21,296 bases of DNA from JBQLZO01 sp052168315. GTDB lineage: Bacteria > Planctomycetota > Phycisphaerae > Phycisphaerales > UBA1924. Below the pieces are notes generated by a model, which had not been told where the DNA came from, did not search any database, and saw nothing but the letters and a program-made list of their open reading frames with translations. Location of the stretch: assembly GCA_052168315.1 (NCBI GenBank), contig JBQLZO010000061.1:1-21296 (forward strand), written 5' to 3'. The translations under genes were made by a program, and so were the position numbers. Below are positions 7,949-15,283 of this stretch, one piece after another. The stretch's first letter is position 1; each line of letters opens with the position of its first letter.

Positions 7949-9013
7949 TCAGCGCTCCGCATCGGGGCGTTCGAGCCTGTCCTGGAGGTCGATGAGGAAG
8001 CCCTGCAACTGGCTGAGCCGCGACCGCGCGTTGTTGATCTCCTGCTCAAGGCTTTCGGCACGGACGGCCGCCCGCTGGAGCGCGTTCGCGGCGGTGTCGA
8101 GTTCGATCTCCAGCGCCCGGTCCACCCCGCCTTCCGTGTCGTTCTCGGCCGCGTGCTCCTGCAAGGATCGGATCCGCGATCGGAGTGCGTCCATGCTGGC
8201 CAGCGCGTCGGCGTGAGCCTGCTCGAACGATTGGATGCGGCGTTGCTCGGCACGGATCTGCTCGCTGAGGTCGCGCATCTCCTGCTCGGGCGTGGTGATC
8301 TCGCTCATCACATCCATCTGCTGGATCAGCGCTTCGAGCACGGCCTCGACGGTCTGCTGGTCGAAAGCGTTGGCGCGTACAAAGAGCGTGCGGGTTTCCT
8401 CGTGGAACCGGAGGCGCGCGGTGGAGTCCTCGCTCATGTCGAGGGCGGCTTCGATGGCCGAGAGGATCGACTCGGCCGGGTAGGCGCCGTATTCGATCAT
8501 CTCGGCGAGCGGGTGGATCCGCGTGCCGAGTATCTCCCGCTCGCGCTGCTGCTGCTGCGGGAACGGCATGCCACGACGGCTGTCCTCGATGACGCGCACG
8601 GTGTACACGCCCTCGAATGAGCGGAAGTACACCTCAAGTTGCTGGCCTTCATCGGTGGTGTGCCGGGTGTTGTCGAGCACGGCCACGGCCGCGCCGGTCG
8701 TCACCTGATCGAGCTGTACGCGCGGCATCGGGATCAGGTCGAGCCCGTGCATGGTCACGATGTTTCGCGTGCCGCTGGCGTTCTGGATGGCTTCGAGGTA
8801 GTCGGCGACGGTGCCGCCTTCGAAGCGGAGGTCGAAGCGCGGCTCCTCGGGCTGCGATGGGCCGCCCTGGAGCTGATGGGCCGTGATCGCTCGTTGCTGG
8901 ACCGCCTGGGCGTTGTTCTGCGCTGGGGCGAGGGCGGGGGCCAGTGTGATGGCCGCGGTGGCGGCGAGGGTGATCATGAGCGATCGGACGGTGCGCGTGC
9001 GGTGTGTCAGCAT
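7949..9013 (-). CDS. Exported secretin-N/STN-like protein with long C-terminal coiled coil
   Basis: A 354-residue protein with an N-terminal signal sequence (MLTHRTRTVRSLMITLAATA, cleavage near APALAPAQ). A following segment (FDLRFEGGTVADYLEAIQNA, then MPRVQLDQVTTGAAVAVLDN) has the beta-alpha-beta feel of STN or secretin N-domains that sit below outer-membrane channels. A second such segment is likely around RIHPLAEMIEYGAYPAESIL and RLRFHEETRTLFVRANAFD. The last 130 residues are a heptad-patterned coiled coil (for example EQEMRDLSEQIRAEQRRIQS). No secretin barrel is present, so it is not itself a channel. The ATG at 9013 is supported by ACAGGAG 9 bases upstream. It heads the minus-strand series that includes the sigma factor, perhaps as envelope partner of a regulated system; that link is inferred. 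Confidence 0.72.
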   Translation of the reverse strand: MLTHRTRTVRSLMITLAATAAITLAPALAPAQNNAQAVQQRAITAHQLQGGPSQPEEPRFDLRFEGGTVADYLEAIQNASGTRNIVTMHGLDLIPMPRVQLDQVTTGAAVAVLDNTRHTTDEGQQLEVYFRSFEGVYTVRVIEDSRRGMPFPQQQQREREILGTRIHPLAEMIEYGAYPAESILSAIEAALDMSEDSTARLRFHEETRTLFVRANAFDQQTVEAVLEALIQQMDVMSEITTPEQEMRDLSEQIRAEQRRIQSFEQAHADALASMDALRSRIRSLQEHAAENDTEGGVDRALEIELDTAANALQRAAVRAESLEQEINNARSRLSQLQGFLIDLQDRLERPDAER

Positions 9014-9168
9014 GGCGCGGGCTCCTGTGTTGGGATGGGGTCTGTTTGATGATTGGTTCGGCACTGGGAGTGACGGCACGCGGCCCGGGATTTCGCGCGT
9101 CCGGGCAGGATTTTTCGTTCGGGCGTTGATGGGGTGCGAGAGTGTGGGATGCGCGCAACAATGGGTGG

Positions 9169-9681
9169 ATGGATCAGGATGGAGTACAGGCCGGTGGCGA
9201 TGGCGGCGGCGGGGTGGTGCAGTCCGAGTCCGCGCGGATCGCGATGAGCGGTGCGCGCCGGGCGAGCCCGGGCGAGCGGATCGGCGCGGGAGTGGTGGCG
9301 CTGGGGTGTCTGGGGGTGCTGGTGGTGGCCGCGGGGCTGACGCCCAGCGCGGAGGGGCACGGCACGCACACTGGGCTGGGGCTTCCGGAGTGCTCGTGGG
9401 TGGTGTGGTTCGATGTGCCGTGCATGACCTGCGGGATGACCACGGCGTTCTCGAACGCAGCGCACGGGAACTGGCTGGCAGCGCTGCAATCGCAGCCGGC
9501 GGGGCTGGCGATGTGCCTGATCACGGCGATGTCGTTCTGGCTGGCAATGCATGTGGCGGTGATGGGATCGGCGCTGGGGGGGCTGGCGGGGCGGTTGCTG
9601 GGCGGGCGGACGGTGTGGATCGTGGTGGGGGCGCTGCTGGCGGCGTGGGGGTACAAGCTGCTGACCTGGAACGCCGGATAA
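9169..9681 (+). CDS. DUF2752 family membrane protein
   Basis: A 170-residue membrane protein with about three hydrophobic segments. It carries the DUF2752 signature: a cysteine pair and small-residue motif (PCMTCGMTTAFSNAAHGNW) followed by QPAGLAM and a membrane helix. The family is common in planctomycetes and other bacteria; its biochemical role is unknown. The start is uncertain: GTG at 9142, ATG at 9169 and ATG at 9244 are all in frame and none has a good ribosome binding site; the conserved part begins after 9244. It is divergent from the STN-like gene, with about 155 bases between the two starts. Confidence 0.8.
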   Translation: MDQDGVQAGGDGGGGVVQSESARIAMSGARRASPGERIGAGVVALGCLGVLVVAAGLTPSAEGHGTHTGLGLPECSWVVWFDVPCMTCGMTTAFSNAAHGNWLAALQSQPAGLAMCLITAMSFWLAMHVAVMGSALGGLAGRLLGGRTVWIVVGALLAAWGYKLLTWNAG

Positions 9682-9797
9682 GCGCGGTTTGGGGGCGGAT
9701 CGGGGGATCAGGCGGGGCGTCGGTGCGAAAGGGAGGCAGCGCGGGGGGTCTGCGGGGCGTTGGATGAGGGTTCGGGTGGGCGGCGGGGGCGGCGCGG

Positions 9798-9803
9798 TAG
9801 ACT
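9798..9803 (+). promoter_or_regulatory. -10-like element TAGACT upstream of the first lipoprotein gene
   Basis: This has the same hexamer as at 4052 and 19066, in a 200-base gap without a gene (9682-9882). It lies 79 bases before the ATG at 9883. A -35 element is not evident in this G-rich stretch. Confidence 0.4.
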
Positions 9804-9882
9804 GTTCGGCCCCCGGGGATGCCCCGCAGCGCCCGGCGTGAGATCGGGGGCATCGGGGGGAAGACGCGGTGATTGGAGCGTG

Positions 9883-10662
9883 ATGGCGATGGTGGCTGGA
9901 AGGCATAACGGCGGTGTGGAGCAATTCGGGCTTCGGGCGATCGGCGCGCGGGCGTGCGCTGCGCTGGTGGCGGGCGTGTGCGCGAGCTGGATGGGTGGGT
10001 GCGCGGTGATCGGGATCGCGGGGGTGATGGCCGACACCTACGAGCGGACGGGCTCGAGCGTTGTGTACGCGGAGTACGACGAGCTGATGGGCGAGCGGGT
10101 GGCGGTGATCGTGAACACGGACATGTCGATCCGGATGGAGGAGCCGTCGATCGATGCGGACCTGCAGATCCTGCTGACGGCGCGGCTGCAGTCTCCGAAC
10201 GACACGAAGGGGACCTACACGGGGGTGAACCCGGTGGTGGATCCGGAGACGGGCGAGCTCGGCGGGCCGGGCGTGGAATTCGTGCCGTTCGCGGTGGTGC
10301 GTCAGTTCCAGCTGCGGAATCCGTCGTGGCCTGCGTGGGCGTTCGAGGATGTGGCGAAGGAGCTCGGCGCGACGCGGCTGCTCATCGTGGATGTGTACGA
10401 GTACCGTTTCCACGAGGCGGGGAACGCGTACTTGTGGGATGGGCAGATGTCGGCGCGCGTGAGCGTGATCGAGGCGGAGGAGGGGTATGTGGATGACTAC
10501 GCGTTCGAGCGTGAGATCCGGGTGCGGTTCCCCGATCGGACGGGCGTGACGCGCGGAGACCTGTCGCAGACGGTGGTGCGGGGGCGGCTGATCTCACGGT
10601 TCATCGACCGGGTGGGTTGGTTGTTCTATGACCACGAAGAGCCGAACATGATCGAGTATTGA
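9883..10662 (+). CDS. Putative lipoprotein, function unknown (tandem copy 1)
   Basis: A 259-residue protein whose N-terminal hydrophobic stretch (CAALVAGVCASWMGGC) ends in a lipobox-like MGGC, with Cys40 as the candidate lipid-bearing residue. The rest is a soluble alpha/beta-like domain: GERVAVIVNTDMSIR, then AKELGATRLLIVDVYEYRF, then LWDGQMSARVSVIE. The ATG at 9883 is preceded by GGAG at a distance of 8 bases; the upstream in-frame stretch is low-complexity sequence. The next gene encodes a lipoprotein with the same order of features, suggesting an old tandem duplication. No family was recognised. It probably works at the envelope. Confidence 0.72.
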   Translation: MAMVAGRHNGGVEQFGLRAIGARACAALVAGVCASWMGGCAVIGIAGVMADTYERTGSSVVYAEYDELMGERVAVIVNTDMSIRMEEPSIDADLQILLTARLQSPNDTKGTYTGVNPVVDPETGELGGPGVEFVPFAVVRQFQLRNPSWPAWAFEDVAKELGATRLLIVDVYEYRFHEAGNAYLWDGQMSARVSVIEAEEGYVDDYAFEREIRVRFPDRTGVTRGDLSQTVVRGRLISRFIDRVGWLFYDHEEPNMIEY

Positions 10663-10777
10663 TCGGCTGGGTGCGAGGATCGGGCGCGCGGGGGTGTGGG
10701 GCGTGGGTGCGTTCGCGTGCCTGGACCTGGCCTGAGTTGTTGGAGCGATCGGAGCGATGGCATTGAAGGGATCGGCG

Positions 10778-11488
10778 ATGATGGGATGGCGGCGAGGCGC
10801 CTGCGGCGGGGTTGGTTCTGCGTGGCGGAGCGCGTGCGTGCTGGGCGGGTGCGCGGCGGCGCTGGTCGGTGGGGCGCTGGTCGGGTGCAATATCCTCGCG
10901 CCGGCGGTCTTTCTGATCGAGGGCCCTCCGAAGGTGGAGGCGGCGTACCGCGATCTTGATCCGAACCGCCCGACGGCGATCTTCATCGACGATCGCAAGA
11001 ACCATGTTCCGAAGCGTTCGCTTCGGATGCGGATGGGCCAGGTGGCCGAGCAGGACATGATGCAGCGCGGGATCGTGCTCGAGGCGAACATGATCTCATC
11101 GCGTGACACCGCGCGTGTTGCGGCGTCGAAGGATTCGTTCAACGAGCCGATCGCGGTGGTTGATCTAGGTCGTGAGGTTGGCGCGGAGGTGGTGATCTGG
11201 GTTGTGATCGACGAGTGGACGCTGTCGCGAGACGGTGGCTCGCTTTCGCCGACGGTGCGCGGTCGGGTGAAGATCGTTGATGCGAAGTCGAACGAGCGGA
11301 TCTGGCCGGAGATCGCGGATGGGTGGCCGCTGGCGGCGGAGGTGCCGGTTCGGCCGCAGGAGCTTGGCACCTCTCGGTCGGACAATGACCGGTACAACGA
11401 GGAGCTTGCGGTGTACGCGGGGCGCGAGCTGGCGCGGCTGTTCTATACCTATGAGCGTGATTCGCTGCAGAGCCGGCGGACGGAGTGA
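10778..11488 (+). CDS. Putative lipoprotein, function unknown (tandem copy 2)
   Basis: A 236-residue protein with a hydrophobic leader ending in a good lipobox (ALVGGALVGC, Cys37 from this start). The mature part starts similarly to its upstream neighbour (YRDLDPNRPTAIFIDDR against YDELMGERVAVIVNTD) and has a matching core (GREVGAEVVIWVVIDEWTLS, then SPTVRGRVKIVD). It ends in ELARLFYTYERD, much as the neighbour ends in DRVGWLFYDHEEP. The ATG at 10778 has AAGGGA 6 bases upstream; an in-frame ATG at 10757 is also possible. It lies about 115 bases after the neighbouring gene with no terminator between, so the two are probably co-transcribed. Function unknown. Confidence 0.75.
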   Translation: MMGWRRGACGGVGSAWRSACVLGGCAAALVGGALVGCNILAPAVFLIEGPPKVEAAYRDLDPNRPTAIFIDDRKNHVPKRSLRMRMGQVAEQDMMQRGIVLEANMISSRDTARVAASKDSFNEPIAVVDLGREVGAEVVIWVVIDEWTLSRDGGSLSPTVRGRVKIVDAKSNERIWPEIADGWPLAAEVPVRPQELGTSRSDNDRYNEELAVYAGRELARLFYTYERDSLQSRRTE

Positions 11489-11503
11489 GGGTGAGGAAGA
11501 GGA

Positions 11504-11620
11504 GGCACCAGGCACCGGGCAGAAGAAGGCATCAGGCATCAGGCATCAGTGGAAGAAGGGGGCACGAGGCATCAGGCATCGGGCAGGAAAAGGCATCAGG
11601 CATCAGGCATCGGGCACCAG
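11504..11620. repeat. Heptamer GGCATCA/GGCACCR tandem and dispersed array
   Basis: Around a dozen copies of the 7-mer GGCAYCR stand in groups of two to four, broken by GGGCAGAAGAA and GTGGAAGAAG type spacers. The larger unit also repeats: GGGCAGAAGAAGGCATCA (from 11517) and GGGCAGGAAAAGGCATCA (from 11581) are 64 bases apart. This looks like a slippage-prone minisatellite. No spacer uniqueness or repeat length suggests a CRISPR array. Confidence 0.85.
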
Positions 11621-11676
11621 TGGGGGAGGTTCGTTGGGGGTGTGGTGTGTTGTTTGGTGAGTTTGGTGAGTTTGGT

Positions 11677-11708
11677 GGGTTGGGGGGTTTGGGGTTGGAT
11701 CGGGGGGG
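11677..11708 (+). repeat. G-run tract, candidate G-quadruplex
   Basis: Four G runs (11677-11679, 11682-11687, 11691-11694, 11702-11708) are separated by loops of 2, 3 and 7 bases, meeting the usual G3-N1-7 pattern. It is preceded by short GAGTTTGGT repeats (from about 11658). Confidence 0.55.
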
Positions 11709-11713
11709 AGGGG

Positions 11714-11740
11714 AGACACCGGTCGGAGACCGGTGCCACC
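11714..11740. repeat. REP-like palindromic element, copy 1
   Basis: An 8-bp perfect stem CACCGGTC and GACCGGTG (11717-11735) with a GGA loop is followed by CCACC. A 27-base block including it is identical at 17008-17034. The flank AGACACC before the stem and the tail GGTGCCAC after it also occur at 12234-12264. Confidence 0.8.
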
Positions 11741-12230
11741 TACGGAGTGGGAAGTTTGAAAGGGCTGGCCAGCCCGGGTTGTGCCTTTGGGGAGGGTGGC
11801 TCTTGCCCTTTGCTGGGGTGTCGATCCAGCGGTCGCCGTGGTGTGGCGGGCGGTTGCGGTTGGAGACTGCGCGCGTTCTCCACCAACACATGACCCGGAC
11901 GCAGAGCGCGGTTGCGGAACAGGATGTGTCGCGCCGGTTGCCGGTGCCGTGCGTGGGGGGGGCGCTGTTGCTTTGGCGCTGCCGGTCTTTCGATCAGGCG
12001 GTTGTCAGGCGCTTGAACGATTGATCGGTTTTGCCTTGGCGTCCGGAGTCCATGGTCTCCACCGCTCGTTGGCCCTGGGGTTGGTTTGCGGCCTCGCCCA
12101 TGGCGTCGGTTGCGATCACGCTGGCGCCGAGTCCATGGCGGACAGGGCCTGTCTGTCCTTTGGGGTCGGGGAGTGCGTTTGTGCGCACGGATGGGGTAAT
12201 GTTGGGCCTGAATTGTGGGTTGGGTGATGG

Positions 12231-12265
12231 GAAGACACCGAGATCGAACCGATCTCGGTGCCACG
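12231..12265. repeat. REP-like palindromic element, copy 2, hit by the insertion sequence
   Basis: GAAGACACC leads into an 11-bp perfect stem CACCGAGATCG and CGATCTCGGTG (12236-12260) with an AAC loop, followed by the family tail CCAC. Stem bases differ from copy 1 but the outer CACCG/CGGTG pairing and the flanks are shared. The insertion sequence starts one base after the tail. Confidence 0.75.
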
Positions 12266-12279
12266 CAACGCCGTGAACT
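12266..12279 (+). repeat. Left terminal inverted repeat of the IS
   Basis: CAACGCCGTGAACT is the exact reverse complement of 13704-13717. It is flanked outside by the target duplication GGTGCCACG. Confidence 0.92.
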
Positions 12280-12403
12280 GACCGCGTCGATTTGATGCGT
12301 AAGCGCGCTGCTCGCATCGGGTTGCGCCGGTGCGCGAGTGCGTGCGGCCTCCGAGCCGATGGTTGCTGTGCAACACCAACCAGAAGGCAAGGAGGCCACG
12401 ACG

Positions 12404-13705
12404 ATGTGCAGGGGATCGTTCAGGCGGACGCACGGCGGCGGGGCCGCCCCGTGCGCAGTGTATCGGCACGCGCTGCTCAGGATCATCAGCGAACTGCTCG
12501 GACCGCTCGACGCCGGACGGGCCCGGGCCGGGCGCGGGGGCCGATGGTCGCCCGCGGCCGTCGCCTTCGCCGGCGTGCTCATGGGCTGGGATCCGGCCCC
12601 CACGCTCGCCCAACGCTTCGAGTCGGTGCTCGGCGTGCTCGACGCCGCGCTCCCGCGACGCCGACGCACCGGCAGGACCTACCAGGGATTCGTCAAGGCC
12701 CTCGATCGCCACGCCGACGATCTGCTCCACACCCTCGCCCCGCGGCTGCGCATCCGCACGCGTCAGGCCGCCGGCGCACGCTGGCGGCTGGGCCGCTTCG
12801 TGCCCATCGGCGTCGATGGCAGCCGGTTCGACGCCCCACGCACCATCGCCAACGAGCCGCTGGGGTTCTCGGGCAAGAGCAGGTGCTCGCCGCAGATGAT
12901 GGGCGTGCTGCTGATCCATCTCGGAACGATGATCCCGTGGGACTTCGGCGTCGGGGGCGCCCGCGAGAGCGAGCGGGCCATCCTGCGACGCATGATCGAG
13001 AGGCTCCCAGACGATGCCCTGCTCATCGCCGATGCCGGGTACACCGGCTTCGAGCTGCTCAGCCACCTGCACGCCTCGGGCATCCCGTTCCTCATCCGCG
13101 TCGGACGCGGCGTGCGTCTGCTCAGGGGACTGGGTGAGTACCGGCGGGAGGGCGAGGGCATCGTGCACCTCTGGCCGGAGAACGCCCGCCACCGCCCGCC
13201 CCTGCGGCTGCGGCTCATCCGGATCGGCGGCGTCTGGCTGATCACCGATGTGACCGATCCGCATCTGCTCTCGAAGAAGGCCGCGGCGGAGTTGTACCGC
13301 CGACGCTGGGGCCTGGAAGTCGCCTTCCGCTCGCTCAAGCAGACGCTCGATCGAGGCAAGGTCCGATCGTGCGCGGCATCCAACGCCGTGCGAGAACTCG
13401 TGTGGTCGATGCTCGCGCTGTGGACGCTCAACCTGATCGGCGCCCGGGCCATCCGGTCGGGCGGGCATGAGCCCGAGCGGCTCAGCATCGCCGCGACGCT
13501 GGCCGCGGTGCGACACGGCCGCGACCTGCCATCGCGGCTCCGATCGGCCATCCGCGACCACTACACACGACGAGCCTCCAAGGATGCCTACCGGAGAGCC
13601 CGCAAGGAACACCAGACCCCGCCGGGCCCGCCCATCCTGCTCACCGCCAGCAACACGCAAATCGCCCAGGCAACACGAGTTCGACAACAAATCGACAGCG
13701 CGTAG
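12404..13705 (+). CDS. IS4-family DDE transposase
   Basis: A 433-residue transposase catalysing cut-and-paste movement of its own element. DDE residues are visible: Asp138 in PIGVDGSRFD, Asp210 in ALLIADAGYTG, and Glu305 within YRRRWGLEVAFRSLK. That last stretch fits the IS4 signature Y-(2)-R-(3)-E-(6)-K exactly (Tyr298, Arg301, Glu305, Lys312). The start is fixed by a strong Shine-Dalgarno sequence, AAGGAGG (12389-12395), 8 bases before the ATG; an upstream in-frame start at 12338 lacks one. The TAG stop overlaps the right terminal repeat by two bases, typical of compact insertion sequences. The gene is full length without frameshift, and its base composition matches the host rather than the AT-richer DNA that begins just after the element. 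Confidence 0.95.
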   Translation: MCRGSFRRTHGGGAAPCAVYRHALLRIISELLGPLDAGRARAGRGGRWSPAAVAFAGVLMGWDPAPTLAQRFESVLGVLDAALPRRRRTGRTYQGFVKALDRHADDLLHTLAPRLRIRTRQAAGARWRLGRFVPIGVDGSRFDAPRTIANEPLGFSGKSRCSPQMMGVLLIHLGTMIPWDFGVGGARESERAILRRMIERLPDDALLIADAGYTGFELLSHLHASGIPFLIRVGRGVRLLRGLGEYRREGEGIVHLWPENARHRPPLRLRLIRIGGVWLITDVTDPHLLSKKAAAELYRRRWGLEVAFRSLKQTLDRGKVRSCAASNAVRELVWSMLALWTLNLIGARAIRSGGHEPERLSIAATLAAVRHGRDLPSRLRSAIRDHYTRRASKDAYRRARKEHQTPPGPPILLTASNTQIAQATRVRQQIDSA

Positions 13706-13717
13706 TTCACGGCGTTG
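13704..13717 (-). repeat. Right terminal inverted repeat of the IS
   Basis: AGTTCACGGCGTTG is the complement of the left end. The second GGTGCCACG copy follows at 13718-13726. Confidence 0.92.
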
Positions 13718-13726
13718 GGTGCCACG

Positions 13727-13935
13727 CGGAGGGGATCTGGATGCCACCCGCCACCCAAGGGCCGCAATGGGACTGAGTGACTTGAGTTGGTGTGGGTCAT
13801 CAAATTGACGCCACTGCGCCTCATCGGTAAGTTGGAACCGCCGAATTAGTTGGCTCCTCGCCAATGGGTTCTCTAATGAGTCAAGAGGATACCGCGGAAC
13901 CGCTCCACAAATCGAGACGATTCGCTACGCGCGGC
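13727..13935. other. Spacer between the IS and the AT-rich RHS-linked locus
   Basis: About 210 bases in which base composition drops from host-like to AT-richer. I see no gene, promoter or clear terminator here. The first 30 bases are the continuation of the REP-like target region beyond the insertion. Confidence 0.5.
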
Positions 13936-15267
13936 CTAATCAGGACTGGCTGGTCCTAAAGCGAGAAGATGCTTAACACGCACTACTCCAAGGCTATCTC
14001 GAACGATTACCGATGAAGCTGATCTATTAGATAAAAATCCAACAACGCGCGATCGCCTTACGCCGACACTTGCATGATACACTCGGACTGATCCTTCGCC
14101 ATTATCAGCTACTTCGTCCAAACCAAATCTGACAAGAAATAAATCACCAGTCGCAAGCTCTAACGCGATGAAGCCCCTCGCATCAATCCACACATTTCTC
14201 AGAGCATGGTTCGCTACTTGAACTAGACCAACTTCCTCTAAAATGGCTTGTTCGGATTGAATCTCCGCACAAACATTGCCGCCCATCGCAACCTGAGTAG
14301 ATAATTTGCCACTATTAAGACCAATGAGTACCACGAAATCTCCTGATGCGGTTGGAAATTTAATTATCTCTTGAAGTCCACCATCTGCAACAGCAAGGAA
14401 TCGTTGTGATATTAGTCGCGTCTGCCCAGTTCCTGCAGATTGACCAATTGCAAACAATCCGCTACCTAGGACACGACTATTCAAACCACGATGCGGGGTA
14501 AAACGTGGCTTACTTATAAATAAACAAATATTATCATTTGCACAGTGAGCGTAGTCAAACTGACCAGAAAGTCTCAGAGATCCGACATTGCGTACAACTC
14601 CGTTATCGCAAGATATCTCGAATAATTTAGTCAGAAACTCACCAGTGCCTGATTCTTGGTCTCGTTCTGAAGTCGCAATATATTTATGCATTCCTTCAAC
14701 TACAACGAAACGGCCGCTGTAATTTGCCAGTTCGGATGGCAACTCCGTCTCTATGGCCTTGGCCGTCAAGCCGTGATTGCCAAATATACAATACACTCTT
14801 CGGACAGAACCTTGGTCGTCGTCGGCGTACCGCATCATCAGCACGATCGATTCATCAACAAACAATATATTGGACGGGCCAGACAGTCCCTGCTCCATCT
14901 TAAATCTGAGCAGTTGCTCTGAAATATGCAGTTTCGATGAGACGGCTGCCTCAACTTCCACACCATCTTGCGACAATATCGCAACCAACTTGCTTTGAAC
15001 GGATGCGGAATCTATCTGAATGTTTGAGATGGAGTCAGAAAATTCGTAGAGCGCCATTGCGCCCCAACCGGTGCTTGTATTATAATAGAAAAAGCACAAT
15101 TTCGTGCGAATGTCGGCATTGTCGACCAAAATTGAAGTTGATGCATGAGACATCTGCTCCAACTGCTGCGATCTCGCGCTTGCGATCGATCCTGCTCCAA
15201 ACAATAAATATACAACCGCAGCAACTATCGTCAACGCAATACGACCGCATTCTCGCACGGGCAGCAT
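13936..15267 (-). CDS. AT-rich exported protein of unknown function downstream of the RHS tip
   Basis: A 443-residue protein with a signal peptide (MLPVRECGRIALTIVAAVVY, with cleavage near SIASARS). The ATG at 15267 is chosen because AAAGGG lies 6 bases upstream, overlapping an alternative ATG at 15273; a longer frame begins at 15300 inside the previous gene. The mature part is rich in short beta-like segments (GRFVVVEGMHKYIATSE, DNICLFISKPRF, GLFAIGQSAG, GDFVVLIGLNS), which could be a beta-propeller, but no repeat is clear enough to call. Base composition is about 43-50% GC in the two 60-base lines counted, far below the neighbours. It follows the RHS C-terminal tip by 16 bases, where RHS loci usually encode an immunity or accessory protein; its secretion signal makes this an unusual candidate. 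No family was recognised. Confidence 0.7.
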   Translation of the reverse strand: MLPVRECGRIALTIVAAVVYLLFGAGSIASARSQQLEQMSHASTSILVDNADIRTKLCFFYYNTSTGWGAMALYEFSDSISNIQIDSASVQSKLVAILSQDGVEVEAAVSSKLHISEQLLRFKMEQGLSGPSNILFVDESIVLMMRYADDDQGSVRRVYCIFGNHGLTAKAIETELPSELANYSGRFVVVEGMHKYIATSERDQESGTGEFLTKLFEISCDNGVVRNVGSLRLSGQFDYAHCANDNICLFISKPRFTPHRGLNSRVLGSGLFAIGQSAGTGQTRLISQRFLAVADGGLQEIIKFPTASGDFVVLIGLNSGKLSTQVAMGGNVCAEIQSEQAILEEVGLVQVANHALRNVWIDARGFIALELATGDLFLVRFGLDEVADNGEGSVRVYHASVGVRRSRVVGFLSNRSASSVIVRDSLGVVRVKHLLALGPASPD

Positions 15268-15283
15268 GAACATCCCTTTCAAA

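Larger units (their letters stand above)
11489..12230. other. Repeat-rich spacer without a supported gene
   Basis: About 740 bases between the second lipoprotein gene and the insertion sequence. In order it holds the heptamer array (11504-11620), a G/T-skewed tract (11651-11713), a REP-like hairpin (11717-11740), and about 490 bases of ordinary-looking sequence with no protein I can support. Open frames exist on both strands, as expected at this GC, but their products are low-complexity Arg, Pro or Gly strings. Confidence 0.65.
12266..13717 (+). mobile_element. Complete IS4-family insertion sequence, 1452 bp
   Basis: The ends are a perfect 14-bp inverted repeat, CAACGCCGTGAACT at 12266-12279 and its complement at 13704-13717, with further imperfect matching inward. 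Directly outside both ends stands the same 9-mer GGTGCCACG (12257-12265 and 13718-13726), a target duplication. One intact transposase gene fills the element. Size, ends, duplication length and transposase signature all suit the IS4 group. Intact ends, duplication and reading frame suggest recent insertion and possible activity. Confidence 0.93.

Noticed and set aside
9007..10413. A 468-codon minus-strand open frame over the DUF2752 and lipoprotein genes
   Set aside because: Low-complexity Arg/Pro/His product without start signals, opposite well-supported plus-strand genes.
11504..11620. CRISPR-like appearance of the heptamer array
   Set aside because: Units are 7 bases, unevenly spaced and without unique 30-40 base spacers; no cas genes are near.
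11740..12669. A 309-codon minus-strand open frame spanning the spacer and the left end of the IS
   Set aside because: It crosses the IS boundary and its target duplication, so it cannot be an original gene, and its product is low-complexity.
13718..13726. The direct repeat GGTGCCACG as chance similarity
   Set aside because: It abuts both perfect terminal repeats exactly, so a transposition duplication explains it better than chance.
12116..13864. A 582-codon minus-strand open frame across the insertion sequence
   Set aside because: It is antisense to the IS4 transposase, whose catalytic motifs and ribosome binding site are clear, and it crosses both IS ends.
13942..13957. Inverted repeat AGGAC...GTCCT as a terminator for the exported protein gene
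   Set aside because: It lies inside the coding region before the stop codon and has only a 5-bp stem with no T run.
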